Source: Streptococcus dysgalactiae subsp. dysgalactiae (GTDB lineage: Bacteria; Bacillota; Bacilli; Lactobacillales; Streptococcaceae). Taken from it: DNA of 64,000 nucleotides. The notes under the pieces are model-generated. The model was not told the DNA's origin and made no database searches. It worked only from the letters and a program-made list of their open reading frames with translations. The stretch is from NCBI RefSeq assembly GCF_900459225.1, contig NZ_UHFH01000003.1:1456501-1520500 (forward strand). The letters run 5' to 3'. Within the stretch, counting starts at the first letter, position 1; every line of letters begins with the position of its first letter. Positions 42,555 to 53,936 of this stretch are shown here, piece by piece. The translations under genes were made by a program, and so were the position numbers.

Positions 42555-45356
42555 TTATTTACCACTGTCTTCAAACCCTTCAGCAACAGCTTCTGGGAAA
42601 TTTTCTTCAATGATCTTAGCGCTATGGTCGCAGACAAATGCATTGTAAGAACGCATGCGAGTAGTTGGGTCAATGCGGCGTGAACGCTCACAAACTTCTC
42701 CCACTGCATGTTCAACTGTAAAGGCAATACCTTCAAATGCTACGGCATCAGCAGGAGCATCTGCCAAGTCAGCGATGGTTAATTGAGACACAATCAAAAG
42801 TAAAGCAATATCGCTATCCAACGCTGTCAACAAGGTTTTCACTTCTTCGCTAGCGTAGATAGTCAAATGAGCTTCCAATGATTTCCCAATAACCTTGGCA
42901 TTTCGCGCTTCTTCCAAAGCTTTTTGAGCTTGGGTACGCAAAGTCATGAAAGCTGACCAAGCTTCTAAAATATCCTCTTGAGCTGAGAAGGTTTCTGCCA
43001 CAGGCATTTCTGCCAATTGAACAAATGCTTCTGACTCATGCTCTAGATAAGACCAGATTTCTTCAGTAGTGTGAGGCAAGATTGGCGTCAATAACTTCGT
43101 AATCTTAACCAAGATATCATAGAAGACTGTCTGCATGCGACGACGTTCTAAGCTGTTTGCAGCTTCAATATAGACAACGTCTTTAGCAAAATCAAGATAG
43201 AAGGCTGATAAATCAACCGTAACAAAGTTCACCACTGCTTTGTAAATAGTCATAAAGTCATAACGCTTATAAGCGTCATTAATCGTTGCTACCAACTGAT
43301 TAAAGACAATTGTCATGTACTTATCAACAGCTCCTAGGTCTGCATAAGCTACTGTATCCGTAGCAGGGTTGAAATCAGATGTATTAGCAATCAAGAAGCG
43401 AAGGGTATTACGGATTTTACGGTAGGTTTCAGAGACTTGACCAAGAATCTCCATAGAAACACGGACATCATTATCGGTATCCACAGAAGCTACCCACAAA
43501 CGGAGAATATCTGCACCATATTGTTTAGCCACATCATTTGGAGAAATAATATTGCCTTTTGATTTAGACATTTTTTCTCCCTTACCATCAAGAACAAAGC
43601 CTTGCGATAAGATAGCCTTATAAGGAGCATAACCGTTAACAGCCACAGAAGTGATTAAGGATGAATTGAACCAACCACGATACTGGTCAGAACCTTCTAG
43701 GTATAGGTCAGCTGGATAAGATAGGTTTTCCCTAGCATTCATAACACCATTCCAAGAAGAACCAGAGTCAAACCAAACATCCATGATATCAGTTTCTTTT
43801 GTAAACTCACCATTTGGTGACCCTGGATGAGTGAAGCCTTCTGGTAATAGGTCTTTAGCGTCTTTTTGCCACCAAATGATTGAGCCATTTTCTTGGAACA
43901 AATTGGCCACATGATCTGTTACTTCCTTAGTCATAATAGCTGTGCCATCTTCCGCATAGAAGATTGGAAGTGGAACACCCCAAGCACGTTGACGAGAAAT
44001 AACCCAATCACCACGATCACGAATCATATTGTAAAGACGTGTTTTACCCCAAGAAGGATGGAAAGTTGTTTTTTCAATTTCATCTAAAATATCCTGACGG
44101 AAGTCAGAAACAGAAGCAAACCATTGCGGTACAGCACGCCAGATGATTGGTTTTTTCGTCCGCCAGTCAAATGGGTATGAGTGATTGATCACTTCTTGTG
44201 CTAATAAGAGGTCACCAAGTTTATCTATGACAATTGGCGTTACCTTATCATAAAATTGTCCGTGGAAATCTGGTCCTGCATTTTCCATCATGAGACCACG
44301 TTCATCAACTGTTACAGCAACTTCCAGTTTATATTTTGTACCAACATTGTAGTCATCCTCACCAAAACCTGGTGCTGTGTGGACAATCCCTGTCCCTGAT
44401 TCAAGAGTAACATGATCACCTAGGATAACGAGTTCTTCTACGTCAGTGTCCCAAGGGTGTTCTGTCACGATGTACTCTAGATCAGCTCCTTTATGACTAG
44501 CTAAAGTCTCAAAAGACTCCCAACCAAATTTTCCAGCAAGGCTATCTAAAAGGCCTTCTGCCACAACATACTGACGGTCTGAACCAGCAGGTTTCACCAC
44601 AAGATAATCCATATCAGGCCCAACTGTCAATCCACGTGATGCTGTAACGGTAAATGGTGTTGTGGTCCAAACAACGATATACGTATTGGTATCAAGGACG
44701 TTTTTACCATCTTTAACTTTATTGGCGTAGTATAAAGAGGTTGAGTCAATATCATGGTATTCAATTTCAGCTTCTGCCAAGGCCGATTCTGAAGACCAAG
44801 ACCAATAAACTGGTTTAGCGCCACGATAGATGTATCCTTTATCAGCCATCACCCCAAAGACACGGATTTGATCAGCTTCAAATTGTGGATCCAAAGTCAC
44901 GTAAGGGTTCTCCCAGTCCGCTGACACACCCAGACGTTTGAAGTCATCACGTTGTTTATTCACTTGGCTTAAAGCATATTGACGGCACATGTCAAGATAG
45001 TCAGCCAAATCCATTTCCTTACGCTTCACACCTTGTTTAGCCAAGACTTGTTCTATTGGAAGCCCATGTGTATCCCAACCTGGAACATAAGGTGCTTGGA
45101 AGCCTGACATAGACTTAGAGCGAACAATAATATCTTTTGAAATTTTATTAAGAGCATGCCCAACGTGAATATTGCCATTGGCATATGGAGGACCATCATG
45201 AAGATGGAAAGCTGGTTTGCCAGCATTAAGTTCTTGGCGTTTTGTGTACAAATCTGCTTCTTCCCAAGCTGCTTGCCATTGTGGTTCTTTATTAGGAAGA
45301 CCAGCTCGCATTGGAAATGCTGTTTTCCCAAGATTAAGTGTTTCTTTTAATTTCAT
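42555..45356 (-). CDS. ileS: Isoleucyl-tRNA synthetase
   Basis: Class I aminoacyl-tRNA synthetase, 933 residues, charging tRNA-Ile with editing of valine. The HIGH-type motif HVGHALN is at about 65-71, the CP1 editing domain at about 190-390, and KMSKSKGN at about 594-601. The anticodon-binding domain comes after 640. The C-terminal zinc site normally has two CxxC pairs; here both read CxxS (CERS and CDHS, about residues 889-915), so two of four ligands are serine. A T-box leader precedes the gene. The start has a GAAGGAGTTTGATACA site. Confidence 0.96.
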   Translation of the reverse strand: MKLKETLNLGKTAFPMRAGLPNKEPQWQAAWEEADLYTKRQELNAGKPAFHLHDGPPYANGNIHVGHALNKISKDIIVRSKSMSGFQAPYVPGWDTHGLPIEQVLAKQGVKRKEMDLADYLDMCRQYALSQVNKQRDDFKRLGVSADWENPYVTLDPQFEADQIRVFGVMADKGYIYRGAKPVYWSWSSESALAEAEIEYHDIDSTSLYYANKVKDGKNVLDTNTYIVVWTTTPFTVTASRGLTVGPDMDYLVVKPAGSDRQYVVAEGLLDSLAGKFGWESFETLASHKGADLEYIVTEHPWDTDVEELVILGDHVTLESGTGIVHTAPGFGEDDYNVGTKYKLEVAVTVDERGLMMENAGPDFHGQFYDKVTPIVIDKLGDLLLAQEVINHSYPFDWRTKKPIIWRAVPQWFASVSDFRQDILDEIEKTTFHPSWGKTRLYNMIRDRGDWVISRQRAWGVPLPIFYAEDGTAIMTKEVTDHVANLFQENGSIIWWQKDAKDLLPEGFTHPGSPNGEFTKETDIMDVWFDSGSSWNGVMNARENLSYPADLYLEGSDQYRGWFNSSLITSVAVNGYAPYKAILSQGFVLDGKGEKMSKSKGNIISPNDVAKQYGADILRLWVASVDTDNDVRVSMEILGQVSETYRKIRNTLRFLIANTSDFNPATDTVAYADLGAVDKYMTIVFNQLVATINDAYKRYDFMTIYKAVVNFVTVDLSAFYLDFAKDVVYIEAANSLERRRMQTVFYDILVKITKLLTPILPHTTEEIWSYLEHESEAFVQLAEMPVAETFSAQEDILEAWSAFMTLRTQAQKALEEARNAKVIGKSLEAHLTIYASEEVKTLLTALDSDIALLLIVSQLTIADLADAPADAVAFEGIAFTVEHAVGEVCERSRRIDPTTRMRSYNAFVCDHSAKIIEENFPEAVAEGFEDSGK

Positions 45357-45399
45357 TGTATCAAACTCCTTCTAAACAATCTTGAAACTATATAAAAAA

Positions 45400-45610
45400 A
45401 GCCTCGTCTCAAAAAAGGACGAAAGCTCGTGGTACCACCTTAGTTCAGAATAGCTACAAAATAACTATTCCCTCTTTGCTCGTAAGGTGAACCAACCTCT
45501 TCGCCTACTGTCATTCAGCGAAAATATAAGAAAATGATAATGTGAATGCTCAGGGAATGCAGGACTCTCATCGTCTCCCGCTTGCTGTGATTGTAAGCAA
45601 ACCATCTTGT
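45400..45610 (-). promoter_or_regulatory. T-box riboswitch leader of ileS
   Basis: The leader contains the hallmark T-box sequence AAGGTGGTACCACG (45428-45441 on the minus strand), followed by a terminator hairpin (about 45396-45430, CTTTCGTCC with GACGAGG, then TTTTTTT). Upstream are AGTA/GAGACGATGAGAGTCC-type stem I elements (about 45520-45600). Uncharged tRNA-Ile would stabilise the antiterminator. I could not fix the specifier codon with certainty; an ATC is present in the expected region. Confidence 0.88.
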
Positions 45611-45621
45611 TTTTCTATATC

Positions 45622-46377
45622 TTAAATATTCAATTTAAACGTCTGTGTCTCACTAAGATTTACAGGTTCAGCTTCTGCCTCATTCTGATGCTCTTGTTGG
45701 TGAGCTTCTAATTCTTTGTTACTTTCATCAACACGACGTTGCAATTCCTCTAGTTCTTCTGGAGTAAACTGACGTGTAGCATCAAAAGAAGCACTATCAT
45801 CAGAATCCGGAATATCTTCATTAAGAACAGTCTTTACAACTTCTTTGAACGCTGCATCCGAATTTTGAAGGTAAATTGCGGTTGGCTGTAACAACTCATC
45901 CCATTCAGGTGAATTTGATAAGCTCAATTGTGACTCAATTGATGAAATCAAACGTTGATGGAAAACACGGGTTTGACGTTTCAATTCTTCTGTCTCAATC
46001 GCCACACGCTTTGCTTCGTCAGTTGCATCACGTAGCATTTGATTTGCCTTTGCTTTTGATGCATCCAGCAAGTGCTGAGCATCATAAGTCGCTTTGCTAA
46101 CCAAGTTTGTTGCTTCCGCATTAGCCGTTGCTTTCACTTTTTCAGCTGTTTCTTGAGCTAAGATTACAGACTGGCTAAGTGACTCTTTCATTTCATCAAA
46201 ATAAGATAATTTTTCCTCAAGGTCTTTAATACGCGCTTCGTTGTCACGATTTTTACGAACTAAAGCCTCATAGTCGTCAACAACAATGTCAAGGAATTCG
46301 TTAACTTCCTCTTCACTATATCCACGGAATTTGGTTTTAAACGTTTTATCTTTAATTTCTAGTGCTGTAAGTGCCAT
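45622..46377 (-). CDS. divIVA: Cell division protein DivIVA
   Basis: Coiled-coil protein that senses negative membrane curvature at septum and poles. The 251-residue protein has the conserved N-terminal membrane-binding domain (MALTALEIKDKTF, KFRGYSEEEVNEFLD, about 1-40). Long coiled coils (about 30-160) and a glutamine/glutamate-rich tail follow. It is the last gene of the ftsZ-linked cluster, as in S. pneumoniae, directly followed by the ileS T-box. Confidence 0.95.
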   Translation of the reverse strand: MALTALEIKDKTFKTKFRGYSEEEVNEFLDIVVDDYEALVRKNRDNEARIKDLEEKLSYFDEMKESLSQSVILAQETAEKVKATANAEATNLVSKATYDAQHLLDASKAKANQMLRDATDEAKRVAIETEELKRQTRVFHQRLISSIESQLSLSNSPEWDELLQPTAIYLQNSDAAFKEVVKTVLNEDIPDSDDSASFDATRQFTPEELEELQRRVDESNKELEAHQQEHQNEAEAEPVNLSETQTFKLNI

Positions 46378-46386
46378 TATGTCTCC

Positions 46387-47178
46387 TTATTTATGCATCA
46401 TTTTACTAAGCGTCAATTTGTATTTCCCATTTTTGGTCAATCCATTATCCGTTAGAAGGGTAAACCGACCATAACCTCTAATGCTCACCATATCCCCTAT
46501 GGCTAAATGATCAGCTACCTTATGAACCTGCCGGTAGTTAACTTTCACTTTGTCAGTTTCAATCAATGTCATGGCTTGTGCTCGTGATTTTTTCAACACC
46601 GTCGCAACCAAGCGATCTAACCGCAGGCTCGAAACCATGATATCCACAAGTTGCGCATCATTAGAGGATTTGATCAGTTGATTCAAAGGAATTTCCTTCA
46701 ACGAAACACTCGCTCTGGCTATTTTAGAAATGGTTGTTAACACATAATCTAATAGCTGTCGATTAATCATGAGTTGCGCATACCCTGTTTCCACAAAGAT
46801 ATCCCCAAGTAGATTTCGTTTAATCCCCAGTTCATTAATCAAAGTTCCTAAAATTTGACCATGCGTTAACTGATTAAACTTTGCTTGATAGGTTATTTCT
46901 ACCAAAGCTATCTGAAAATCAGCTTCATCCAAGTCATAATAATCCGGTACAACAATCACACGACCATACTCACTTGGATAATAATCTGTTGAGGAAAAAA
47001 CCTTTAAATCCGTTGGAGCAACCAGACTTTTTAGAATCGTTATCTCTCTAGGATTTAAAAAATCAGTGACTTCTAAAAAATAGTGACTATCCACCCTGTT
47101 AATCATATCAGACATTTTCTCAATAAAAGGGTATTCCTCAGGATAAAAATGCTGATAAAGTTGTTTGTGATTAACCAT
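46387..47178 (-). CDS. ylmH: YlmH-type S4-domain RNA-binding protein
   Basis: A 263-residue protein with a C-terminal S4 domain (about 183-245, LRLDRLVATVLKKSRAQAMTLI) and an N-terminal region typical of YlmH (HFYPEEYPFIEKM, about 10-22). YlmH is a conserved member of the ftsZ-divIVA cluster and was linked in B. subtilis to ribosome quality control and Ala-tailing. It overlaps yggT by one base and lies 9 bases before divIVA. Confidence 0.88.
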   Translation of the reverse strand: MVNHKQLYQHFYPEEYPFIEKMSDMINRVDSHYFLEVTDFLNPREITILKSLVAPTDLKVFSSTDYYPSEYGRVIVVPDYYDLDEADFQIALVEITYQAKFNQLTHGQILGTLINELGIKRNLLGDIFVETGYAQLMINRQLLDYVLTTISKIARASVSLKEIPLNQLIKSSNDAQLVDIMVSSLRLDRLVATVLKKSRAQAMTLIETDKVKVNYRQVHKVADHLAIGDMVSIRGYGRFTLLTDNGLTKNGKYKLTLSKMMHK

Positions 47179-47432
47179 TAAATAAACACTCTAATCAAAA
47201 TTTGAGCTAAGAAATTTAAACCAATGATAATAACAAAAATAGTAAAATCAAGGCCCGCAAATTGTAAGTTCAATGCTCTAAAGGGCTTCAAGACTGGTTC
47301 AACAATACCGCTAAGTAAACGACCAATCCAAGAGTTATAAGCTCCTGGGAACCATGATAATAGGGCATAAGCTATTAACAAGTAGCTGTAAACTCTGATT
47401 AAGCGAAGGAGGATAGATAATATCAATATCAT
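47178..47432 (-). CDS. YggT/YlmG-family membrane protein
   Basis: An 84-residue protein with two hydrophobic segments (about 3-24 and 60-82) separated by the conserved SWFPGAYNSWIGRLL loop. This family is regularly found between sepF and ylmH. It is thought to affect division or osmotic response; the mechanism is unknown. Confidence 0.88.
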   Translation of the reverse strand: MILILSILLRLIRVYSYLLIAYALLSWFPGAYNSWIGRLLSGIVEPVLKPFRALNLQFAGLDFTIFVIIIGLNFLAQILIRVFI

Positions 47433-47437
47433 ATAAG

Positions 47438-48097
47438 TTACCGTCTCTTCATATCAAAGTCAAAACCAATATCTTGGCCGTTATTTGGGATATTCATATC
47501 TTCAATATTAACAGATACATTTGATGGGGTCAACAAATACATAGAAGACCCAACCTTCTGCAAGGTTCCATAAAGAACCTTACTTGCACCATCAATAAAA
47601 TCCAAACAGCGTCTAGCTTGAGCATCTAGCATGTATTGAAAATCAATCAAGACACACTCATTGACAATCAGAAGATCAACAATTTCTTGAGCATCCTCAT
47701 ATTTACGAGGATATTTCAAGGCAATTGTTGTTTGATCAGGTTGACTAACATGCTGATATTGCTCACGACGACTAGCAGCAGTTTGAACGGTTGGATTTAC
47801 CCTTCTCTCAATAGACTCTTGCGAAGTTCTTGCTTGCGTCTGATAATGACGTTCAGATGCACTTGGTCTTGGTTGTGTTTGAGGTCTTGACTGAGGCTGC
47901 GCTTGATGTCTCACTTGTTGACTTTGTTGTGATTGGCTGACTCTCGGTGCCTGTTTTGGCTGACTACTTGGTCTCACTGACTGCTGTGGTCTTGAAGCAA
48001 CTTCTTCAGTTGCATCTGTTGCTTCTTCTTCCACCTCGTTAACACCGTCAGTATCAAAATAAGAAATCATCTTATTAAATGTGTCTTTAATTGCCAT
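47438..48097 (-). CDS. sepF: Cell division protein SepF
   Basis: FtsZ-binding protein that helps align and anchor the Z ring. The start is set at 48097 because the ATG at 48109 is part of the ribosome site (ATGGAGAATAAG-ATG), giving 219 residues. An N-terminal amphipathic membrane-binding helix ([14 protein letters not shown]) is followed by a long glutamine-, proline- and serine-rich linker (about 30-125). The C-terminal SepF fold (about 130-215, [20 protein letters not shown]) is typical. Confidence 0.94.
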   Translation of the reverse strand: MAIKDTFNKMISYFDTDGVNEVEEEATDATEEVASRPQQSVRPSSQPKQAPRVSQSQQSQQVRHQAQPQSRPQTQPRPSASERHYQTQARTSQESIERRVNPTVQTAASRREQYQHVSQPDQTTIALKYPRKYEDAQEIVDLLIVNECVLIDFQYMLDAQARRCLDFIDGASKVLYGTLQKVGSSMYLLTPSNVSVNIEDMNIPNNGQDIGFDFDMKRR

Positions 48098-48109
48098 CTT
48101 ATTCTCCAT

Positions 48110-48781
48110 TTAGTGAAAGAAAGACGTTCCAATACGAACGAAAGTTGAGCCTTCCTGAATAGCAATTAAATAATCGCCACTCATACCCATACTCAATTCT
48201 GTAAAAGGCATGTTCTTTCTTTTTTTTGACTGCAAGTTTTTTCTCAATTGATTAGCTTCTCGGAAGATAGAGGCAATTCTTTCTTGACTAGCATCTGCTG
48301 GCGCCATCGTCATGAGACCGACAAGCTGGACATTTTCCATCTTACTAATCTCCTCAATTGCTACTTCAATCTCAGAGACCTTAAAGCCATGCTTGCTATC
48401 TTCTTCAGAAATATTAACTTGTAGAAAACACTTTACAGGATGATCAGCTCTCTTTTCAATTTCTGAAGCTAACTTTACAGAATCCAAAGCATGGAAATAA
48501 TCAACAAAATTGATAACCTCCTTTACTTTACGACGTTGTAAAGTTCCAATGAGATGCCACGTCACCGATCTATCTTTTAATGCTTCATATTTATCAAGAA
48601 ATTTATCCACACGGTTTTCAGCGATATGCTCGATTCCGGTATCAATAAGCTGACCTGCAATTGTACTGTCCACATATTTTGTCACAGCGATCACCGAAAC
48701 ACTATGCTCAGGTCTATGTGCTGCTTCAGTAGCTAAGCGGACATTGTCAAAAACAATCCTTTTATTTTTTTGTAAATCCAT
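48110..48781 (-). CDS. YggS-family PLP homeostasis protein
   Basis: A 223-residue PLP-binding barrel protein (PLPBP) that balances vitamin B6 and amino-acid pools. The PLP lysine is in VIAVTKYVD (about 33). Conserved ENRVDKFLDK, WHLIGTLQRRK and the late MGMSGDYLIAI block are present. It sits between ftsZ and sepF, only 2 bases from the ftsZ stop, the standard gram-positive order. Confidence 0.93.
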   Translation of the reverse strand: MDLQKNKRIVFDNVRLATEAAHRPEHSVSVIAVTKYVDSTIAGQLIDTGIEHIAENRVDKFLDKYEALKDRSVTWHLIGTLQRRKVKEVINFVDYFHALDSVKLASEIEKRADHPVKCFLQVNISEEDSKHGFKVSEIEVAIEEISKMENVQLVGLMTMAPADASQERIASIFREANQLRKNLQSKKRKNMPFTELSMGMSGDYLIAIQEGSTFVRIGTSFFH

Positions 48782-48783
48782 TA

Positions 48784-50112
<1,329 letters not shown>

Positions 50113-50126
50113 TCACTTTATTACTT

Positions 50127-51491
50127 TTAGTCAAACATGCTTCCAAAGATACCACGAACGCGTTCTGAAATCTTTTGCTTAGGTTCAGCAGGTGCTTGTG
50201 GCTCATAGGTTGCTTGTGGTACTTGTTGCTCATAGCGAACAGGTGTTTCGGATCTTCTTGCCTCATTGTAGTCTGGCAAGTAAGACTCCTGACCAGTAAA
50301 GTCAATTGGCTTACGTCTCAAGAATTCCTCACCTGAAACCGCATTTTGAGCAAGAACATCTACTTCTGACATCATGCCCACGTATTCTACCAAGCTAATC
50401 ACATTCGCAAACATTGGGTTTCGAATACCAACTTGGTTTGGAACGTGAAGTTTTACAGTTGTTCCAAAAATATCTTGAGCAACTTCAATCACACCTGGCA
50501 TAATAGCACCACCACCAATGAGAACAATACCACCTGGTAAATCAAGCAAGCGTCCTCTTTCCAAATCTTGTTTCACACGATCTAAAATGTGGCGGATACG
50601 GGCTGAAATAATTTCAGACAAGTAACGTTCAGTCACTTCAACTGGTTCTTCGCTACCAACTACATCTACTTTAACCGTCTCTGTCAGGCTTGCTTCAGCC
50701 ATGTTAGCTTGACCAAAATTATATTTCAAGGCTTCAGCAATAGATAAAGAGGTTTTCAACACTTTAGAGATATCTTTGGTGATATACTCACCACCCTCTG
50801 CATAAATATTAGTGTACTGTAATTCTTGAGCTCTCATTGAGGCAACTGTTGTTTGCCCACCGCCCATATCAATAACAGTAGCACCAAACTCACGTTCACC
50901 TTCATTTAAAACAGTCTTAGCCATTGCTAATGGTGAAATAATAATATTTTCAACCTTGATGCCCGCACGCTCCACCGTTTTACGTAAATTGTGTAAGATG
51001 GTACTTGGGCCAGTGTAAATCAAGCCACGCATTTCTAACCTAATCCCCATCATCCCACGTGGATCACGAATACCCTGGAAACCATCAACAATAAACTCTT
51101 CTGGAACCAATGAAATCACTTCACGTTCGGGTGTAATGCTTTTTGTGAGGGCTGATTTTACCACACTGTCAACATCTTCATCTTTGATTTCTTTTGATTC
51201 ACTTGGAACAGGAATCATCCCCTGTGTTGGCTCAATTTGAAGCAGATTTGCTGGTAACCCAACATTCACCTTTTCAATTGTCATTCCTGCTTTTTCTTCT
51301 GCTTGTTCTACTGCAGTTTTGATGGCAGTCGCTGCTGCCTCAATATCAATTATTATGCCATCTTTTACGCCGGCACTTGGAACATTACTCACACCAATGA
51401 CGTTCATCTCACCAGAAATAAATTCTGCAACTAAAACTTTTATTGAGCTTGTTCCAATGTCCAAACCAGTAAAAAAGCCATTTCTAGCCAT
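50127..51491 (-). CDS. ftsA: Cell division protein FtsA
   Basis: Actin-like ATPase that tethers FtsZ to the membrane. The 454-residue protein has phosphate-1 GLDIGTSSIKVLV (about 9-21), the 1C domain that replaces actin's 1B, phosphate-2 VIDMGGGQTT (about 206-215) and IVLIGGGAIMPG (about 320-331). The C-terminal amphipathic helix (SERVRGIFGSMFD) binds membrane. It is the first gene of the seven-gene division operon, with an extended -10 promoter about 75 bases upstream. Confidence 0.97.
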   Translation of the reverse strand: MARNGFFTGLDIGTSSIKVLVAEFISGEMNVIGVSNVPSAGVKDGIIIDIEAAATAIKTAVEQAEEKAGMTIEKVNVGLPANLLQIEPTQGMIPVPSESKEIKDEDVDSVVKSALTKSITPEREVISLVPEEFIVDGFQGIRDPRGMMGIRLEMRGLIYTGPSTILHNLRKTVERAGIKVENIIISPLAMAKTVLNEGEREFGATVIDMGGGQTTVASMRAQELQYTNIYAEGGEYITKDISKVLKTSLSIAEALKYNFGQANMAEASLTETVKVDVVGSEEPVEVTERYLSEIISARIRHILDRVKQDLERGRLLDLPGGIVLIGGGAIMPGVIEVAQDIFGTTVKLHVPNQVGIRNPMFANVISLVEYVGMMSEVDVLAQNAVSGEEFLRRKPIDFTGQESYLPDYNEARRSETPVRYEQQVPQATYEPQAPAEPKQKISERVRGIFGSMFD

Positions 51492-51564
51492 TCACTTGAC
51501 CTCACTTACTTTCCAAACTTTTACTATTCTAAAAACTGCTAAAAAACAGAATTATTCAGAGAAT

Positions 51565-51573
51565 ATTATAACA
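51565..51573 (-). promoter_or_regulatory. Extended -10 promoter of ftsA
   Basis: TGTTATAAT on the minus strand lies about 74 bases before ftsA, directly after the divIB terminator. Confidence 0.6.
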
Positions 51574-51574
51574 T

Positions 51575-51604
51575 AAAAAAACGTAAAATGTTATCATTTT
51601 ACGC
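51575..51604 (-). terminator. Terminator between divIB and ftsA
   Basis: CGTAAAATG (51582-51590) and CATTTTACG (51595-51603) form a perfect 9-bp stem, followed by TTTTTTT on the minus strand. It separates the murD-murG-divIB unit from ftsAZ. Confidence 0.92.
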
Positions 51605-51701
51605 ATTTTGTTATATAAACTTAACTTTTTCTAGTCAATTTAATCAAACATGATTATATCTGGTTTTAAAAGGCTTTTTACAACTATTTTCGATACCAAA
51701 A

Positions 51702-52853
51702 TTAGGTGTTCGATGGACTTGCCTGATTTGGATTAGTAACCTCTGTTGTTTCAGACGCTTGACCTTGTCCTGTATCAGTAGCATGTTGATTTCCTGACTG
51801 GTCTTGAGACGGATTGCTATCAGCACTTTCGCCTTCTTTGTTAGATGTATTTTGTTCTGCTGCTACTGGTACTTCTACTTGATTTTCAATGTCAGCTGTT
51901 GTGGTATAGATTCCCACTTCCATGTCAACTATACTATCACTTTCAAGATTTTTTTTCAATTTTTGATAGTAAGGTAGTTTTAAGGTAAGTTGTGACTGCG
52001 GAACCCTAATCAGATTGCCATCATGCATGTCAATGACCAATAAATCTGATGTAGTTTTAGAACCAGCCAAAGAAACTGATTTTATGTTTTTGACTAAAGA
52101 TTTAGGCAAGGTTGTTAGTTGTTTAACCAATTCTTGGATAGCTTTTTTATCTTCTAAATTAATAATCAAAAAAGATTTTGGCAGTTCTGAAGCCTTAACC
52201 TTATCAACCCGCTTACCATTTTCCAAGATAGGTTGAAAACCTCCTTCGACTTGTGCGTAGGCAATGACCTCAAATTCGGTCACATTAAACTGAAAATGAT
52301 TAGGAAACTGATAAGACATCTTAACAGACTTAACCCAAGGGTTAGCGTCAACAATAGCTTGTTCGTAAAGACCAGGGGATGTCAGTAAGGTGAGCCAGTA
52401 ATCTGAAGCTTTCACCTTACTTGCTTTTACTAATTCTTCTAAATTCGTTTGATGATTACCTTTTATCGAAAAATCTTTAACCTTACTGTAAGGGGTAATC
52501 ATGAAAATAGATGCTGCCATGAGTAATAGTGATACTAATATAACAGGTAAGGATTTTTGAAAGGCAATTTGACTTAAACTTTTCTCTTTTACTTTCTTGA
52601 TCTTTTTTTTCTTCTTAGGAAGAACAGGTGGTTCATCCGCACTTGGGCTTTTCGTCTCATCTTTGGGCTCAACTGGTTTATCTTCTTCTGAAGTCGATTG
52701 AAGTTGTGCTTTTTTCTCAGTCAACAGTTTCTCTTTGAGTTTTTTTTCTTCCTCAGCTTGCTGTTTCTTTTTCTTCAAAAATTCGATATTGCGTTTTTGC
52801 CATTCTGTCAAAATGAGCTTATCGTCTTTTTTTTTCTCTTTATCTTTTGCCAT
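51702..52853 (-). CDS. divIB: Cell division protein DivIB/FtsQ
   Basis: Bitopic septal protein working with FtsL and DivIC. The 383-residue protein has a highly charged cytoplasmic part (about 1-100, lysine/glutamate-rich) and one membrane segment (about 103-122, LPVILVSLLLMAASIFMI). An extracellular POTRA domain starts FSIKGNHQTNLEELVKAS (about 130-147), a beta domain follows, and the tail is a serine/asparagine/glutamine-rich disordered region. It lies one base downstream of murG. Confidence 0.94.
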   Translation of the reverse strand: MAKDKEKKKDDKLILTEWQKRNIEFLKKKKQQAEEEKKLKEKLLTEKKAQLQSTSEEDKPVEPKDETKSPSADEPPVLPKKKKKIKKVKEKSLSQIAFQKSLPVILVSLLLMAASIFMITPYSKVKDFSIKGNHQTNLEELVKASKVKASDYWLTLLTSPGLYEQAIVDANPWVKSVKMSYQFPNHFQFNVTEFEVIAYAQVEGGFQPILENGKRVDKVKASELPKSFLIINLEDKKAIQELVKQLTTLPKSLVKNIKSVSLAGSKTTSDLLVIDMHDGNLIRVPQSQLTLKLPYYQKLKKNLESDSIVDMEVGIYTTTADIENQVEVPVAAEQNTSNKEGESADSNPSQDQSGNQHATDTGQGQASETTEVTNPNQASPSNT

Positions 52854-53936
52854 TTACTTCTCCTTAATCGCGGAGCTAATATCGGCTCTCAAAAGGTCAT
52901 AAAACAAGTCCAACGACTGAATGTCCTTTGTGGCTAACATCGTTGCCTCATAATGCGCTTGGTTATCGAACAATTCTCTTATTGCCTTTTTAAGATTATC
53001 CAAAGTTAATTCGGGTTCCAACAACTGCTTGGCATAGCCCTTTGCTTCAAAATAAGCGGCATTCTCCAATTGATCGCCACGGCTAGCTTCTCTTCCCAGA
53101 GGTACAATGAGATGTAGCTTAGCCATTGCCAATAATTCAAAGAGGGTATTCGAGCCTCCTCGAGTGATAACAAGATCCGCCATCCCCATTAAGGGCTGAT
53201 ATAGATCCGTGACATAATCTACACGATAGAGATTAGGACTCAGTTCATTAAGATTAGGATCTCCCGTCACATTAATAATATTATAAGCCTGCCTTAACTC
53301 CGGATGGTCGCTAACAAACTGATTAAAGACTTGAGCCCCTGCCGAACCTCCAATAAATAAAAGGTTTTTTAAGTCACTATTAAAATAAGACTTAATGGCA
53401 TCAAGTTGAGTGGTCCCCGACACCTCTTGGGCAGTTGCTGAAACCTTTGTTACCGCACCAAGATGCTTGGTTCTAGGCAAGAGGTGGTCCTGCTCAAAAG
53501 TGGTATACATGGTGGTCGCGAGTTTATAGGCAATTTTATTAGCAAGCCCCATTGATCGATCCGATTCGTGAATAAACACTGGTTTCCCCAGAAACTTAGC
53601 AGCCATGACAGGTGGAACGGAAACAAAACCACCTTTGGAAAAGAGCGCTTGCGGTCGAATCTTAGCGATAATCACCAGTGACTGCAACAAGCCTAGCGCA
53701 ACCTTAAAGATATCCACTACATTTTGCCATGAAAAATAGCGGCGCAGCTTTCCAGTGGCAATGGCATGGAAAGTCACATCAAGTCCTGATTTTTCGATTT
53801 CCTGGTGCTCAATGCCGTTCTTGTCTCCAATGTAATGTACTTCCCAGCCGTCGCTGATAAACTTTGGAATAAGAATTAAATTTAAGGTCACATGACCGAC
53901 GGTTCCGCCACCTGTCAATACAATTTTCTTAGACAT
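52854..53936 (-). CDS. murG: UDP-GlcNAc:undecaprenyl-PP-MurNAc-pentapeptide GlcNAc transferase
   Basis: Membrane-associated glycosyltransferase making lipid II from lipid I. The 360-residue, GT-B-fold protein has N-terminal [11 protein letters not shown] (8-18), [13 protein letters not shown] (about 122-134) and [11 protein letters not shown] (about 193-203). The C-terminal donor site is [16 protein letters not shown] (about 261-276). The start overlaps the murD stop by one base. Confidence 0.96.
   Translation of the reverse strand: MSKKIVLTGGGTVGHVTLNLILIPKFISDGWEVHYIGDKNGIEHQEIEKSGLDVTFHAIATGKLRRYFSWQNVVDIFKVALGLLQSLVIIAKIRPQALFSKGGFVSVPPVMAAKFLGKPVFIHESDRSMGLANKIAYKLATTMYTTFEQDHLLPRTKHLGAVTKVSATAQEVSGTTQLDAIKSYFNSDLKNLLFIGGSAGAQVFNQFVSDHPELRQAYNIINVTGDPNLNELSPNLYRVDYVTDLYQPLMGMADLVITRGGSNTLFELLAMAKLHLIVPLGREASRGDQLENAAYFEAKGYAKQLLEPELTLDNLKKAIRELFDNQAHYEATMLATKDIQSLDLFYDLLRADISSAIKEK

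Noticed and set aside
42389..42736. 115-codon minus-strand frame overlapping the ileS end
   Set aside because: It is an out-of-frame reading of ileS continuing through the terminator.
45400..45610. A tRNA gene in the ileS leader
   Set aside because: The conserved GGTGGTACCACG belongs to the T-box; no cloverleaf can be drawn.
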